Shown here: piece after piece, positions 25,861-32,872 of the stretch | How positions within the stretch are numbered: the first letter of the stretch is position 1 | How the letters are laid out: every line of letters starts with the position of its first letter | Assembly: GCF_029223195.1 (NCBI RefSeq) | Contig: NZ_JARHUF010000028.1 | Span: 1-51,421, forward strand | DNA: 51,421 nucleotides | From: Vibrio sp. CAU 1672 | GTDB lineage: Bacteria; Pseudomonadota; Gammaproteobacteria; Enterobacterales; Vibrionaceae | Reading direction: 5' to 3' | Translations under genes and position numbers: made by a program | Notes under the pieces: model-generated | The model's input: the letters and a program-made list of their open reading frames with translations, nothing else | The model's database searches: none | Told to the model about the DNA's origin: nothing

Positions 25861-26434
25861 GTTGCTCTCCCGGCATTGGTTGCGGCGGCATTGCCTCAAA
25901 ACGAAACGAGACTTTGAACGTCTGAAAGTCTTTACCAAAACGCTTGTTGCCCAGAACAATGGAGTGCATTTCCACGTCACTTAACAGTGACGAACGCTCC
26001 ATGTTGTCTAACATGGTTGCCAAACGCGCCGTACTGTCGGCAATCCCCGAGACTTCAACATGCCGGTCATTCATTTTGATCTTGTCGACGAATACCCCTT
26101 CCGGGATCAGTGACGGCATCAGGTTCATAAATTCGGTGGTCTTATTGCGGCCCTGTTGCAGCGCTTCAACGATCTGAATGCGGGCCAGAATTTGGCTGTG
26201 TTCCTCTTCGGCGATCTTCATGGTTTCGATCCGCCGGTCCAGTTGAGTAATATAATGCTCCAGATAACGCAGACGTTCCTGCTGTTGCTTCTGTTGATGT
26301 TGGATATAGTAACCCACTCCCGCTTGAACCCCGCCAGCGATAACCACTGCGAGCACCACCAAGCCGACAAATCGACGTCGGTGTTCAGCTCGGCGCTGTT
26401 CACGCCAAGGAAGCAAGTTAACGCGATACAGCAT
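25853..26434 (-). CDS. pilN: Type IV pilus assembly protein PilN
   Basis: The 193-residue protein starts with MLYRVNLLPWREQRR, the cytoplasmic INLLPWR motif that docks in PilM. A membrane helix (about 22-45) and a coiled coil follow. The ATG at 26434 has a strong AGGAGG at good distance; the in-frame GTG two codons upstream is too close. The gene starts inside the last codons of pilM (17-nt overlap). Confidence 0.93.
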   Translation of the reverse strand: MLYRVNLLPWREQRRAEHRRRFVGLVVLAVVIAGGVQAGVGYYIQHQQKQQQERLRYLEHYITQLDRRIETMKIAEEEHSQILARIQIVEALQQGRNKTTEFMNLMPSLIPEGVFVDKIKMNDRHVEVSGIADSTARLATMLDNMERSSLLSDVEMHSIVLGNKRFGKDFQTFKVSFRFEAMPPQPMPGEQHG

Positions 26435-27425
26435 GTTCACCTCCTAACCACTGGAGGCCTCTGATCGCCAACCCTGCCGCCATAGCAAAATGCTGTTCAT
26501 CATATTCTCGCCGCTTGCGCTTACTCAGTTGCCAGTCAAATAGCCCCAGCGGGTTAAACCGCTCACAAGGCATCCCCAGTTCGTGCGCCAGAGTCTCGGC
26601 GAGCAACGGCGTATTTGCTCCTTCTCCTGACAGCCAAACCCCGCTGATATCCTGATGTCCTTGCACAGAGGTATAAAGTTGCAGCTGACGCTTAAGATGC
26701 TCAACAATCTGACGGGTTAACGCCTCGGTCTGCGATGGCGAAGGGGCAGCCAAAGGATCTCTCATATCCTGTGGTACAGACGCCCCCGTGCCACAAACAA
26801 ACACCTTGTGAAACAATGCTGCTTCCGGACTAAACACGGTCACTGAACTGGTCAGCACCCCGATATCAAGCAGACAAAAATGCGCCTGATCCGGATAATG
26901 ACAAGCAGCCAGCTGGCAAATCTGGCCCAGCGCCTGCGAGTTCACATCAACCAGCACGGGCTTCAGTCCAGCCAGCTCCAATACACTCACACGGTTTTCA
27001 ACCAGCTCTTTGCGTGCTGCCACCACTTGATAACACTCGTTGCCCAGCCCCTCGCCCAGTTCAACATAGTCAAGGCACAGGTCTTCAACAGGAAAAGGCG
27101 ACTGGTGAGAAAAAGCTTGCAGCAAGGCAAACTCTTTGTCTTGCTCATCATGCCGCCGTTCAAGCTGTAATGCTTTACTGATCACCGCGCTATCCGGTAA
27201 TGACACCGCTACCTTACGGCGGAAAAAAGGCAGTTCTTTTTTCAGTACTGTAAGGGTATTTACAATTTCTTGATGATCTATGGTGTCGTTTTCAGCGACA
27301 ATACCCCGGTTAAATACGATTTCTTTATACCCCAACAGCGCATATCCTGCGTGATTGGGTTTAAGAATGACGGCCTTGAGGCTCCGAGGGCCTATATCAA
27401 TGCCGGTAACTAATGACTGATCCAT
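26418..27425 (-). CDS. pilM: Type IV pilus assembly protein PilM
   Basis: PilM is the cytoplasmic, actin-like ATP-binding partner of PilN. The 335-residue protein begins MDQSLVTGIDIGPRSLKAV, with the actin-fold phosphate motif DIG. It shows the second DIG (CLLDIGVLTSSVTVF) and SGEGANTPLL. It is first in pilMNOPQ, divergent from mrcA, a placement conserved in many gammaproteobacteria. The longer ORF start at 27548 lies in the promoter gap. Confidence 0.93.
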   Translation of the reverse strand: MDQSLVTGIDIGPRSLKAVILKPNHAGYALLGYKEIVFNRGIVAENDTIDHQEIVNTLTVLKKELPFFRRKVAVSLPDSAVISKALQLERRHDEQDKEFALLQAFSHQSPFPVEDLCLDYVELGEGLGNECYQVVAARKELVENRVSVLELAGLKPVLVDVNSQALGQICQLAACHYPDQAHFCLLDIGVLTSSVTVFSPEAALFHKVFVCGTGASVPQDMRDPLAAPSPSQTEALTRQIVEHLKRQLQLYTSVQGHQDISGVWLSGEGANTPLLAETLAHELGMPCERFNPLGLFDWQLSKRKRREYDEQHFAMAAGLAIRGLQWLGGEHAVSR

Positions 27426-27497
27426 GTCGACTCTCGCTCCGAATTTTCTTCGTGCAAAGGTTGTTATTAGCATCCAAATAAGAGTTAATATCTCTAT

Positions 27498-27515
27498 GGG
27501 CTGATTGTTCAGCCC
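27498..27515. promoter_or_regulatory. Perfect inverted repeat in the pilM-mrcA divergent region
   Basis: GGGCTGATTGTTCAGCCC is a perfect 7-bp inverted repeat with a 4-bp spacer, extendable by one more pair. It sits between the divergent pilM and mrcA starts and could be an operator or a hairpin in a leader. No partner regulator is evident. Confidence 0.4.
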
Positions 27516-27566
27516 AGAGTACAAGGGTTTGCCGTTACACAGCCTCAACCAATCAGGGATTCTCCG

Positions 27567-30113
27567 GTGAAGTTCATAAAGCGTTTATTTCTATTAACAT
27601 TGATTTGCATAATTCTTGGAGTGACCACTATTTTTGGTTTTTACCAGTACGTGAAGCCAGAATTGCCAGATGTTGCAGCCCTAAAAGACGTAGAGTTACA
27701 GACTCCTATGCAGGTGTTCAGTAGCGATGACAAGCTGATCGCACAGTTCGGCGAAAAACGTCGCATCCCCGTGACCTACGATGAGATACCTCAAGAACTG
27801 ATCCATGCTCTGATCGCGACTGAAGACAGCCGGTTTTATGACCATCCAGGTATCGATCCGATTGGTATTACCCGGGCTGCGGTCGTAGTGGCACTGTCCG
27901 GTTCCGCCAAGCAAGGCGCCAGTACCATCACCCAACAGCTAGCACGCAACTTCTTCTTGTCCAATGAGAAGAAAATTATGCGTAAAGTGAAAGAGATCTT
28001 TATCGCCATCCACATTGAGCAACTGCTTAGCAAGCAGGAGATCATGGAACTGTACGTCAATAAAATTTTCCTTGGTTACCGTTCGTACGGTTTTGGTGCA
28101 GCCGCTCAGGTGTACTTTGGCAAAAGCCTGAGTGAACTGACGTTAAGTGAAATCGCCACGTTGGCCGGAATGCCGAAAGCCCCGTCGACAATGAACCCAC
28201 TCTATTCACTTGAACGTGCTACCCACCGACGTAACGTGGTACTCATGCGTATGCTGGATGAAAAATACATCACCCGTGAGCAGTATGACCAGGCACGTGC
28301 AGAGCCGATTGTAGCCAGCTACCACAGCGCTGAGATCCAACTGTCCGCTCCTTATGTGGCTGAGCTGGCTCGCAGCTGGGCCATTCAGCAATTTGGCGAA
28401 GAACAGGCGTATACTTCCGGCCTGAAAATCTACATGACGGTTGACTCCAGGTTACAAGATGCTGCCAACAAAGCGGCGATCAACAACCTGCTGGCTTATG
28501 ATATGCGCCATGGTTACCGCGGCGCGGAAAAAGTCCTGTGGAGCGCAGAGCAAACCGCCTGGGAACAAGAACAAATAGACCAGCATTTGAACAAGCAACC
28601 CACCTATGGTGAGTTGTACCCGGCAGTCGTCACCCAGGTAGGAGATAAAACGGCACAAATCTGGGTTAAAAACCACCAGCAGCAAACCATCCCGTGGGAT
28701 GGTCTGAGTTGGGCAAGAAAATACCTGACTGATGAACGCCAGGGCCCGGCTCCCAAATCTGCCAGTGACATTCTAACCATCGGTGAACAGGTCTGGGTGC
28801 GTAAGGTGAGCAGCGCAGAGAGCGCGGATGAGCACAGCCAGGTCTGGCACCTCAGCCAGGTTCCCAATGCCAACACCGCTTTTGTCGCCATGAACCCGAA
28901 TGATGGCGCGGTCTTATCGCTGTTGGGTGGTTTTAATTTCGTACACAGCAAGTTTAACCGTGCCACCATGTCTGTCCGTCAGGTGGGGTCGAGTATCAAA
29001 CCGTTTATTTATTCGGCGGCGTTCGACAAAGGCCTGACGCTGGCCAGCCTGATTAATGACGCCCCGATTAATAAATGGGATGCAAGTCAGGGCACAGCAT
29101 GGCGGCCAAAAAACTCGCCGCCGACCTATATTGGCCCGACGCGACTGCGTATCGGCCTTGCGACCTCCAAAAACGTGATGGCAGTGCGCACATTAAGGGA
29201 GGTCGGCCTGGACGCAACACGTCAATACCTGACCCGTTTTGGTTTCGATATTGACCAAGTGCCTCGCTCGGAAACCATCGCCCTCGGCGCGGGGAGCTTA
29301 ACGCCGATGAAAGTGGCACAAGGCTATTCGGTATTTGCCAACGGTGGCTACTACGTTGAGCCCTACTATATTGCCCGGGTTGAAGATGCGTTTGGCAATC
29401 TGGTGTTCCAGTCGAACCCTACCATCGTGTGTCAGCAGGATTGCCCGTCACCGCAACCACAGGATGTTCTGGCGACAGAATTTCATGAGCAGGACCTGAT
29501 GCCGGATGCGACCGATCTAACCGACCAGCCACCTCACTATGCGCCACAGGTGATTTCAGAACAGAATGCGTTCCTGATCCGTGAGGCTCTGTACAGCAAT
29601 ATCTGGGGCGGTGGCGACTGGCGTGAAGGGACTGGCTGGAATGGTACCGGTTGGCGGGCTCAGAAATTGCACCGACGCGATATTGGTGGGAAAACCGGCA
29701 CCACCAACGACTCCAAAGATACCTGGTATAACGGCTTTGGTCCCGGGGTTGTCGCTATCGCCTGGGTCGGCTTCGACGATCATTCGCGGACTCTGGGACG
29801 CACCACCGTTAACCCGAACCTGGGTAAAGGACAAATCAGCGGTGCTGAATCGGGAGCGAAGACCGCCCAAATGGCCTGGGTCGACTTCATGGGCAGCGTG
29901 TTAGCGGACCGGCCACAACAGCACAAATCAATACCGGAAGACATCGTCCGCGTACGGATTGACCGGGATACAGGCTTGCTCACACACGCAGTGGATGGCT
30001 CCTCCATGTTTGAGTACTTCGTGAAAGGCACAGAACCAACAGAGTATGTCGGTGACAGCCTGGAGGACAGTATTTACTCCACCGGCAGTGCAACCGGTGA
30101 AGAGCTGTTCTGA
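27567..30113 (+). CDS. mrcA: Penicillin-binding protein 1A
   Basis: PBP1A is a bifunctional class A enzyme that polymerises and crosslinks peptidoglycan. The 848-residue protein has an N-terminal membrane anchor (about 7-27), a GT51 glycosyltransferase with EDSRFYDHPG (catalytic Glu86) and QGASTITQQLARN, an ODD-like inserted domain, and a transpeptidase with SxxK (GSSIKPF), SKN and KTGTTN motifs. Length and order match gammaproteobacterial PBP1A. It diverges from pilM and ends in a strong terminator. Confidence 0.97.
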   Translation: MKFIKRLFLLTLICIILGVTTIFGFYQYVKPELPDVAALKDVELQTPMQVFSSDDKLIAQFGEKRRIPVTYDEIPQELIHALIATEDSRFYDHPGIDPIGITRAAVVVALSGSAKQGASTITQQLARNFFLSNEKKIMRKVKEIFIAIHIEQLLSKQEIMELYVNKIFLGYRSYGFGAAAQVYFGKSLSELTLSEIATLAGMPKAPSTMNPLYSLERATHRRNVVLMRMLDEKYITREQYDQARAEPIVASYHSAEIQLSAPYVAELARSWAIQQFGEEQAYTSGLKIYMTVDSRLQDAANKAAINNLLAYDMRHGYRGAEKVLWSAEQTAWEQEQIDQHLNKQPTYGELYPAVVTQVGDKTAQIWVKNHQQQTIPWDGLSWARKYLTDERQGPAPKSASDILTIGEQVWVRKVSSAESADEHSQVWHLSQVPNANTAFVAMNPNDGAVLSLLGGFNFVHSKFNRATMSVRQVGSSIKPFIYSAAFDKGLTLASLINDAPINKWDASQGTAWRPKNSPPTYIGPTRLRIGLATSKNVMAVRTLREVGLDATRQYLTRFGFDIDQVPRSETIALGAGSLTPMKVAQGYSVFANGGYYVEPYYIARVEDAFGNLVFQSNPTIVCQQDCPSPQPQDVLATEFHEQDLMPDATDLTDQPPHYAPQVISEQNAFLIREALYSNIWGGGDWREGTGWNGTGWRAQKLHRRDIGGKTGTTNDSKDTWYNGFGPGVVAIAWVGFDDHSRTLGRTTVNPNLGKGQISGAESGAKTAQMAWVDFMGSVLADRPQQHKSIPEDIVRVRIDRDTGLLTHAVDGSSMFEYFVKGTEPTEYVGDSLEDSIYSTGSATGEELF

Positions 30114-30131
30114 GCGCAATGAGCGATACGA

Positions 30132-30163
30132 AACGGGGAGCCCAAGTGGCTCCCCGTTTTTTA
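30132..30163 (+). terminator. Terminator between mrcA and oxyR
   Basis: An 11-bp GC-rich perfect stem (30132-30142 with 30148-30158) with a CAAGT loop is followed by TTTTTTAA on the plus strand, 18 bp after mrcA. Confidence 0.92.
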
Positions 30164-30190
30164 ACTTAAGGCCCTTGCCTGGTTTACAGG

Positions 30191-31078
30191 CTACGCTTGC
30201 AAGATGGTACGGATCTCATTAGCCAGAGTCTCAAAGCGGGTACGCAATGGCGACCCCGGACGATAGGCCAGAACAATACTGCGTGACGGTACCGGATTAA
30301 CCGCGGGCACGTAGCAGACTCCGTCTTTCTGTTTTTCCTTCGGCACAGAAAGTTGCGGCAGCAGAGTGATCCCGGCTCCGGCAGCCACCATATTGCGTAA
30401 CGTCTCCAGGCTGGTGGCCTTAAAACGTTCATCATCTGTGGCCCCGGCCGCAAAGCAGAAGCCTAACGCCTGGTCACGCAAACAATGCCCGTCGCCGAGG
30501 GCCAGCACCGTTTTTCCACTCAGCTGCTGCATATCAACTTGTTCTAATCCCGCCCACTCATGATGACACGGAAGCGCGAGCCTCATCGGTTCATTGTAAA
30601 GTTCAATCTCTTTAAAAGGTGCGGTCTCCGCGACAGAAGCCAACACCAGGCAATCCAACTTTCCCTCTTCCAGCTGGCGAACTAACTGGTGAGTCTGCGC
30701 TTCGTGCAGGAACAACTCCAGCTCCGGAAAAGCGCTTTTCAACTGCGGTACAATTTTCGGCAACAGGTAAGGCCCAACCGTCGGGATAAAGCCAATATGC
30801 ATCGGCCCGGCCATTGCCCCATTCTGGCCACTGGCCATATCTTTAAATGTTTTCACTTCGCTCAAGATACGCTTAGCCTGCTCGACCAGCTGCAATCCCG
30901 GCTCGGTGAACAACACGCGGCGACTACTTCGCTCCAGCAGCGTAGCCCCCAACTCCTCTTCCAGCTTGCGGATTTGCCCACTCAATGTTGGCTGGCTCAC
31001 AAAGCAGGCTTCGGCCGCTTTACGAAAATGCTTATGCTCTGCAAGTGCAACCAAGTATTCAAAGTCCCGAATATTCAT
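30191..31078 (-). CDS. oxyR: Hydrogen peroxide-sensing regulator OxyR
   Basis: OxyR is a LysR-type activator switched on by disulfide formation. The 295-residue protein has an N-terminal winged helix-turn-helix (MNIRDFEYLVALAEHKHFRKAA, VSQPTLSGQIRKLE) and a periplasmic-binding-like sensor domain. The redox cysteines fall exactly at Cys199 and Cys208 in GDGHCLRDQALGFC, as in E. coli OxyR. It is divergent from the peroxiredoxin-glutaredoxin gene across a tandem OxyR site. Confidence 0.97.
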   Translation of the reverse strand: MNIRDFEYLVALAEHKHFRKAAEACFVSQPTLSGQIRKLEEELGATLLERSSRRVLFTEPGLQLVEQAKRILSEVKTFKDMASGQNGAMAGPMHIGFIPTVGPYLLPKIVPQLKSAFPELELFLHEAQTHQLVRQLEEGKLDCLVLASVAETAPFKEIELYNEPMRLALPCHHEWAGLEQVDMQQLSGKTVLALGDGHCLRDQALGFCFAAGATDDERFKATSLETLRNMVAAGAGITLLPQLSVPKEKQKDGVCYVPAVNPVPSRSIVLAYRPGSPLRTRFETLANEIRTILQA

Positions 31079-31102
31079 AACACAGTTCGCCTATATTCTA
31101 AG

Positions 31103-31139
31103 ATAGCTAATGCCTATCAAAACCATAACATCAAACGAT
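31103..31139. promoter_or_regulatory. Tandem OxyR-binding site between oxyR and the hybrid peroxiredoxin
   Basis: ATAG-N7-CTAT at 31103-31117 is followed after 7 bp by the looser ATAA-N7-CGAT at 31125-31139. This is the 15-7-15 geometry of OxyR sites (ATAGntnnnanCTAT twice). On the oxyR side it overlaps a candidate promoter (TTGATA at 31115-31120, 17-bp spacer), which fits autorepression of oxyR with activation of the divergent gene. Confidence 0.75.
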
Positions 31140-31247
31140 TAGAACTATCAAAGGATTTTGATGACAATGGATGCAACAAAACGAAAGCGAGCAAATAAAC
31201 ACGCTAAGCTCTTAACGCTTCATTTCGAATATTTTAAAGGAGTCCAA

Positions 31248-31976
31248 ATGTTTGTAACTAAAGAAGGCAAAAACATACCCCAGGTAGCTTTCCCGACACG
31301 CCAAGGTGACTCTTGGGTTAACCTGTCCTCTGACGATCTTTTCAAAGGTAAAACCGTTATTGTGTTCAGCTTACCTGGCGCATTTACACCAACCTGCTCT
31401 TCAAGCCATTTACCGCGTTACAATGAGCTATTTCCGGTGTTTAAAGAACATGGCGTCGATGAGATCCTGTGTGTTTCGGTCAACGACACGTTCGTCATGA
31501 ACGCTTGGAAGCAGGACCAGGAAGCAGACAACATTAGGTTCATTCCTGATGGCAACGGAGAGTTCACGGAAGGCATGGGGATGCTGGTAGATAAAAACGA
31601 GCTGGGCTTTGGACAGCGTTCATGGCGTTACAGCATGCTGGTGAAAGACGGTGTGGTTGAGAAAATGTTTATTGAGCCAAATGAGCCGGGCGACCCGTTC
31701 AAAGTCTCTGATGCAGACACCATGCTGAGCTACATCGCTCCTGATTACAAAACTCAAGAATCCATCACCGTGTTTACCAAGCCAGGCTGCCCTTTCTGTG
31801 CTAAAGCGAAACAAAGCCTGATTGACCACGCGCTTCAATATGAAGAGGTGATTCTGGGTAAAGACGCGACCACTGTCAGTCTGCGTGCCATTTCTGGCCG
31901 TACGACAGTTCCGCAGGTATTCATCGGTGGTAAACACATTGGTGGCAGCGAAGAGCTAGAAAAATACCTGGGCTAA
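31248..31976 (+). CDS. Peroxiredoxin-glutaredoxin hybrid (Prx5-Grx)
   Basis: The 242-residue protein fuses an AhpC/Prx5-type peroxiredoxin (about 1-165, peroxidatic Cys50 in PGAFTPTCSSSH) to a glutaredoxin (about 172-242, Cys181/Cys184 in KPGCPFC). Such hybrids reduce hydroperoxides using glutathione, with the fused glutaredoxin recycling the peroxiredoxin, as described for Haemophilus. The start at 31248 has AAAGGAG at ideal distance; an earlier ATG at 31158 lies inside the regulatory gap. Divergent OxyR and a tandem OxyR site imply peroxide induction. Confidence 0.95.
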   Translation: MFVTKEGKNIPQVAFPTRQGDSWVNLSSDDLFKGKTVIVFSLPGAFTPTCSSSHLPRYNELFPVFKEHGVDEILCVSVNDTFVMNAWKQDQEADNIRFIPDGNGEFTEGMGMLVDKNELGFGQRSWRYSMLVKDGVVEKMFIEPNEPGDPFKVSDADTMLSYIAPDYKTQESITVFTKPGCPFCAKAKQSLIDHALQYEEVILGKDATTVSLRAISGRTTVPQVFIGGKHIGGSEELEKYLG

Positions 31977-32053
31977 CCTGTTCCTGATCCCTCGGTCTTC
32001 GGCGCCCCTGCGGCCCGGAGGCCCCCAAAAAACCATTTCATAACCTAATCTAA

Positions 32054-32236
32054 ATACGTGTTACCGGAGGTTTTCTCGGTGCAGAAATGCTCGACATGCC
32101 GTTCTACCACCCGGTGATCGAGGAAGGCGTCCGCACTGCGCTGCGTGACTTAAATGCCAAGCTGCACCCTGGCCCGGCCATGATCAAACACCGCCTGGAC
32201 TGCGGGCTGGGCAGCCAGGTGGCGGAGTTCAAGTAA
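32054..32236 (+). pseudogene. Remnant of a Lpd-like pyridine nucleotide-disulfide oxidoreductase
   Basis: A frame without a start reads VTGGFLGAEM, LDMPFYHPVIEEGVRTALRD and LNAKLH, closely matching the C-terminal domain of dihydrolipoamide dehydrogenase-like oxidoreductases. In intact members, as I recall them, about 25 residues separate GAEM from the MPFYHPVIEEG stretch. Here they are joined, so there is an internal in-frame deletion plus loss of the first 400 or so codons. The end of the frame (after about 32190) no longer looks like the family. V. cholerae carries an intact gene of this class after its Prx5-Grx gene, as I recall. Confidence 0.65.
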
Positions 32237-32337
32237 GTGTCACACCTCACTGGCTGGTTGATGCGTCTTACGAGAGTACCCTATTTTCAGATACTGAAAT
32301 CAACACCTTCTCCATCGGGGTGGGTTATTCGTTCTGA
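32221..32337 (+). pseudogene. Remnant of an outer membrane barrel protein, C-terminal end
   Basis: In the frame of 32239 the sequence reads VQVSVTPHWLVDASYES, then FSDTEINTFSIGVGYSF and a stop. The alternating strand pattern and terminal aromatic are those of the last two strands of a bacterial outer membrane barrel. No start or upstream strands are present. It overlaps the end of the oxidoreductase remnant in a different frame, which puts a deletion junction near 32221. Confidence 0.6.
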
Positions 32338-32354
32338 TAAGTTTGCAACCAGAC

Positions 32355-32398
32355 AAACTAAAACAGGGTTAAGCTGCGGCTTAACCCTGTTTTAGTTT
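32355..32398 (+). terminator. 20-bp perfect terminator hairpin of the lost barrel gene
   Basis: A perfect 20-bp inverted repeat (32355-32374 with 32379-32398) has a 4-nt TGCG loop. The 3' arm ends in GTTTTAGTTT, so the stem contains its own U-rich tail and could work in both directions. It lies 17 bp after the barrel remnant's stop and seems to have outlived its gene. Confidence 0.8.
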
Positions 32399-32439
32399 AT
32401 ACTCGGGACAAGACAACCACATCATCGCTCATCAATCAC

Positions 32440-32712
32440 ATGAAACCGCACTGCCATTCCTGTACACAACACTGGTTCTGGAAAAAACTTGGTCGTTGCC
32501 AGCGCTGCCTGGATCAATTAACCGTCTTGTCGGTAGTGACTTGGATTATTTGGTGGTTTGGCTTTAAATCCGATCCGACTGGTGTCGAATCGATCGCTCT
32601 GATGGTGGCTGGCTTTGCCTTCAACGTGTTACTTTTCTTACACCTGTGGATACGTTATGTGGTCTTCCCCTGGCAAAAGCGCCAGATGAAGGACAAAACC
32701 ACACCTAAATGA
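32440..32712 (+). CDS. DUF3624 family small membrane protein
   Basis: The 90-residue protein begins with a Cys/His-rich cytoplasmic segment (MKPHCHSCTQHWFWKKLGRCQRC) that could bind a metal through its C-x2-C pairs. Two membrane helices follow (about 29-42 and 51-72) and a basic tail ends it. The arrangement fits DUF3624, known mainly in Vibrionaceae and of unknown function. It lies just beyond the gene remnants and close to the argHA terminator. Confidence 0.72.
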   Translation: MKPHCHSCTQHWFWKKLGRCQRCLDQLTVLSVVTWIIWWFGFKSDPTGVESIALMVAGFAFNVLLFLHLWIRYVVFPWQKRQMKDKTTPK

Positions 32713-32718
32713 CAGATA

Positions 32719-32752
32719 CAAAAAAGCCCCAAAACCAAACTCGGTATCGGGG
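32719..32752 (-). terminator. Terminator facing argHA
   Basis: An 11-bp stem with one mismatch and one G-U pair is followed by TTTTTTG on the minus strand. It lies about 120 bp after the argHA stop and next to the end of the DUF3624 gene. Confidence 0.65.
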
Positions 32753-32872
32753 CCCTCTTAGATTCTTCTAAGAAAAAGCAGTGGTACTTTAATAGACCAA
32801 GCTTTTACCTAAAGGTTCCAAATATTTTCCAATATTTTTCTCACCTGCTTGAGCGTAAAGATAACCATAGCG

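Larger units (their letters stand above)
31977..32439. other. Gene graveyard between Prx5-Grx and the DUF3624 gene
   Basis: This 463-bp stretch has no intact gene. It starts with a 40-bp, very GC-rich block (about 31992-32032), then a remnant of a flavin disulfide reductase, then the C-terminal codons of an outer membrane barrel in another frame, and finally a large terminator hairpin. Most of it is best explained by stepwise deletion of two plus-strand genes. Confidence 0.7.

Noticed and set aside
27426..27548. N-terminal extension of PilM to an upstream ATG
   Set aside because: The extension runs through the divergent promoter gap and has no family match; MDQSLVTGIDIG is the natural start.
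31158..31247. 30-residue N-terminal extension of the peroxiredoxin-glutaredoxin
   Set aside because: It is very basic, lies next to the OxyR site, and an ideal AAAGGAG precedes the ATG at 31248.
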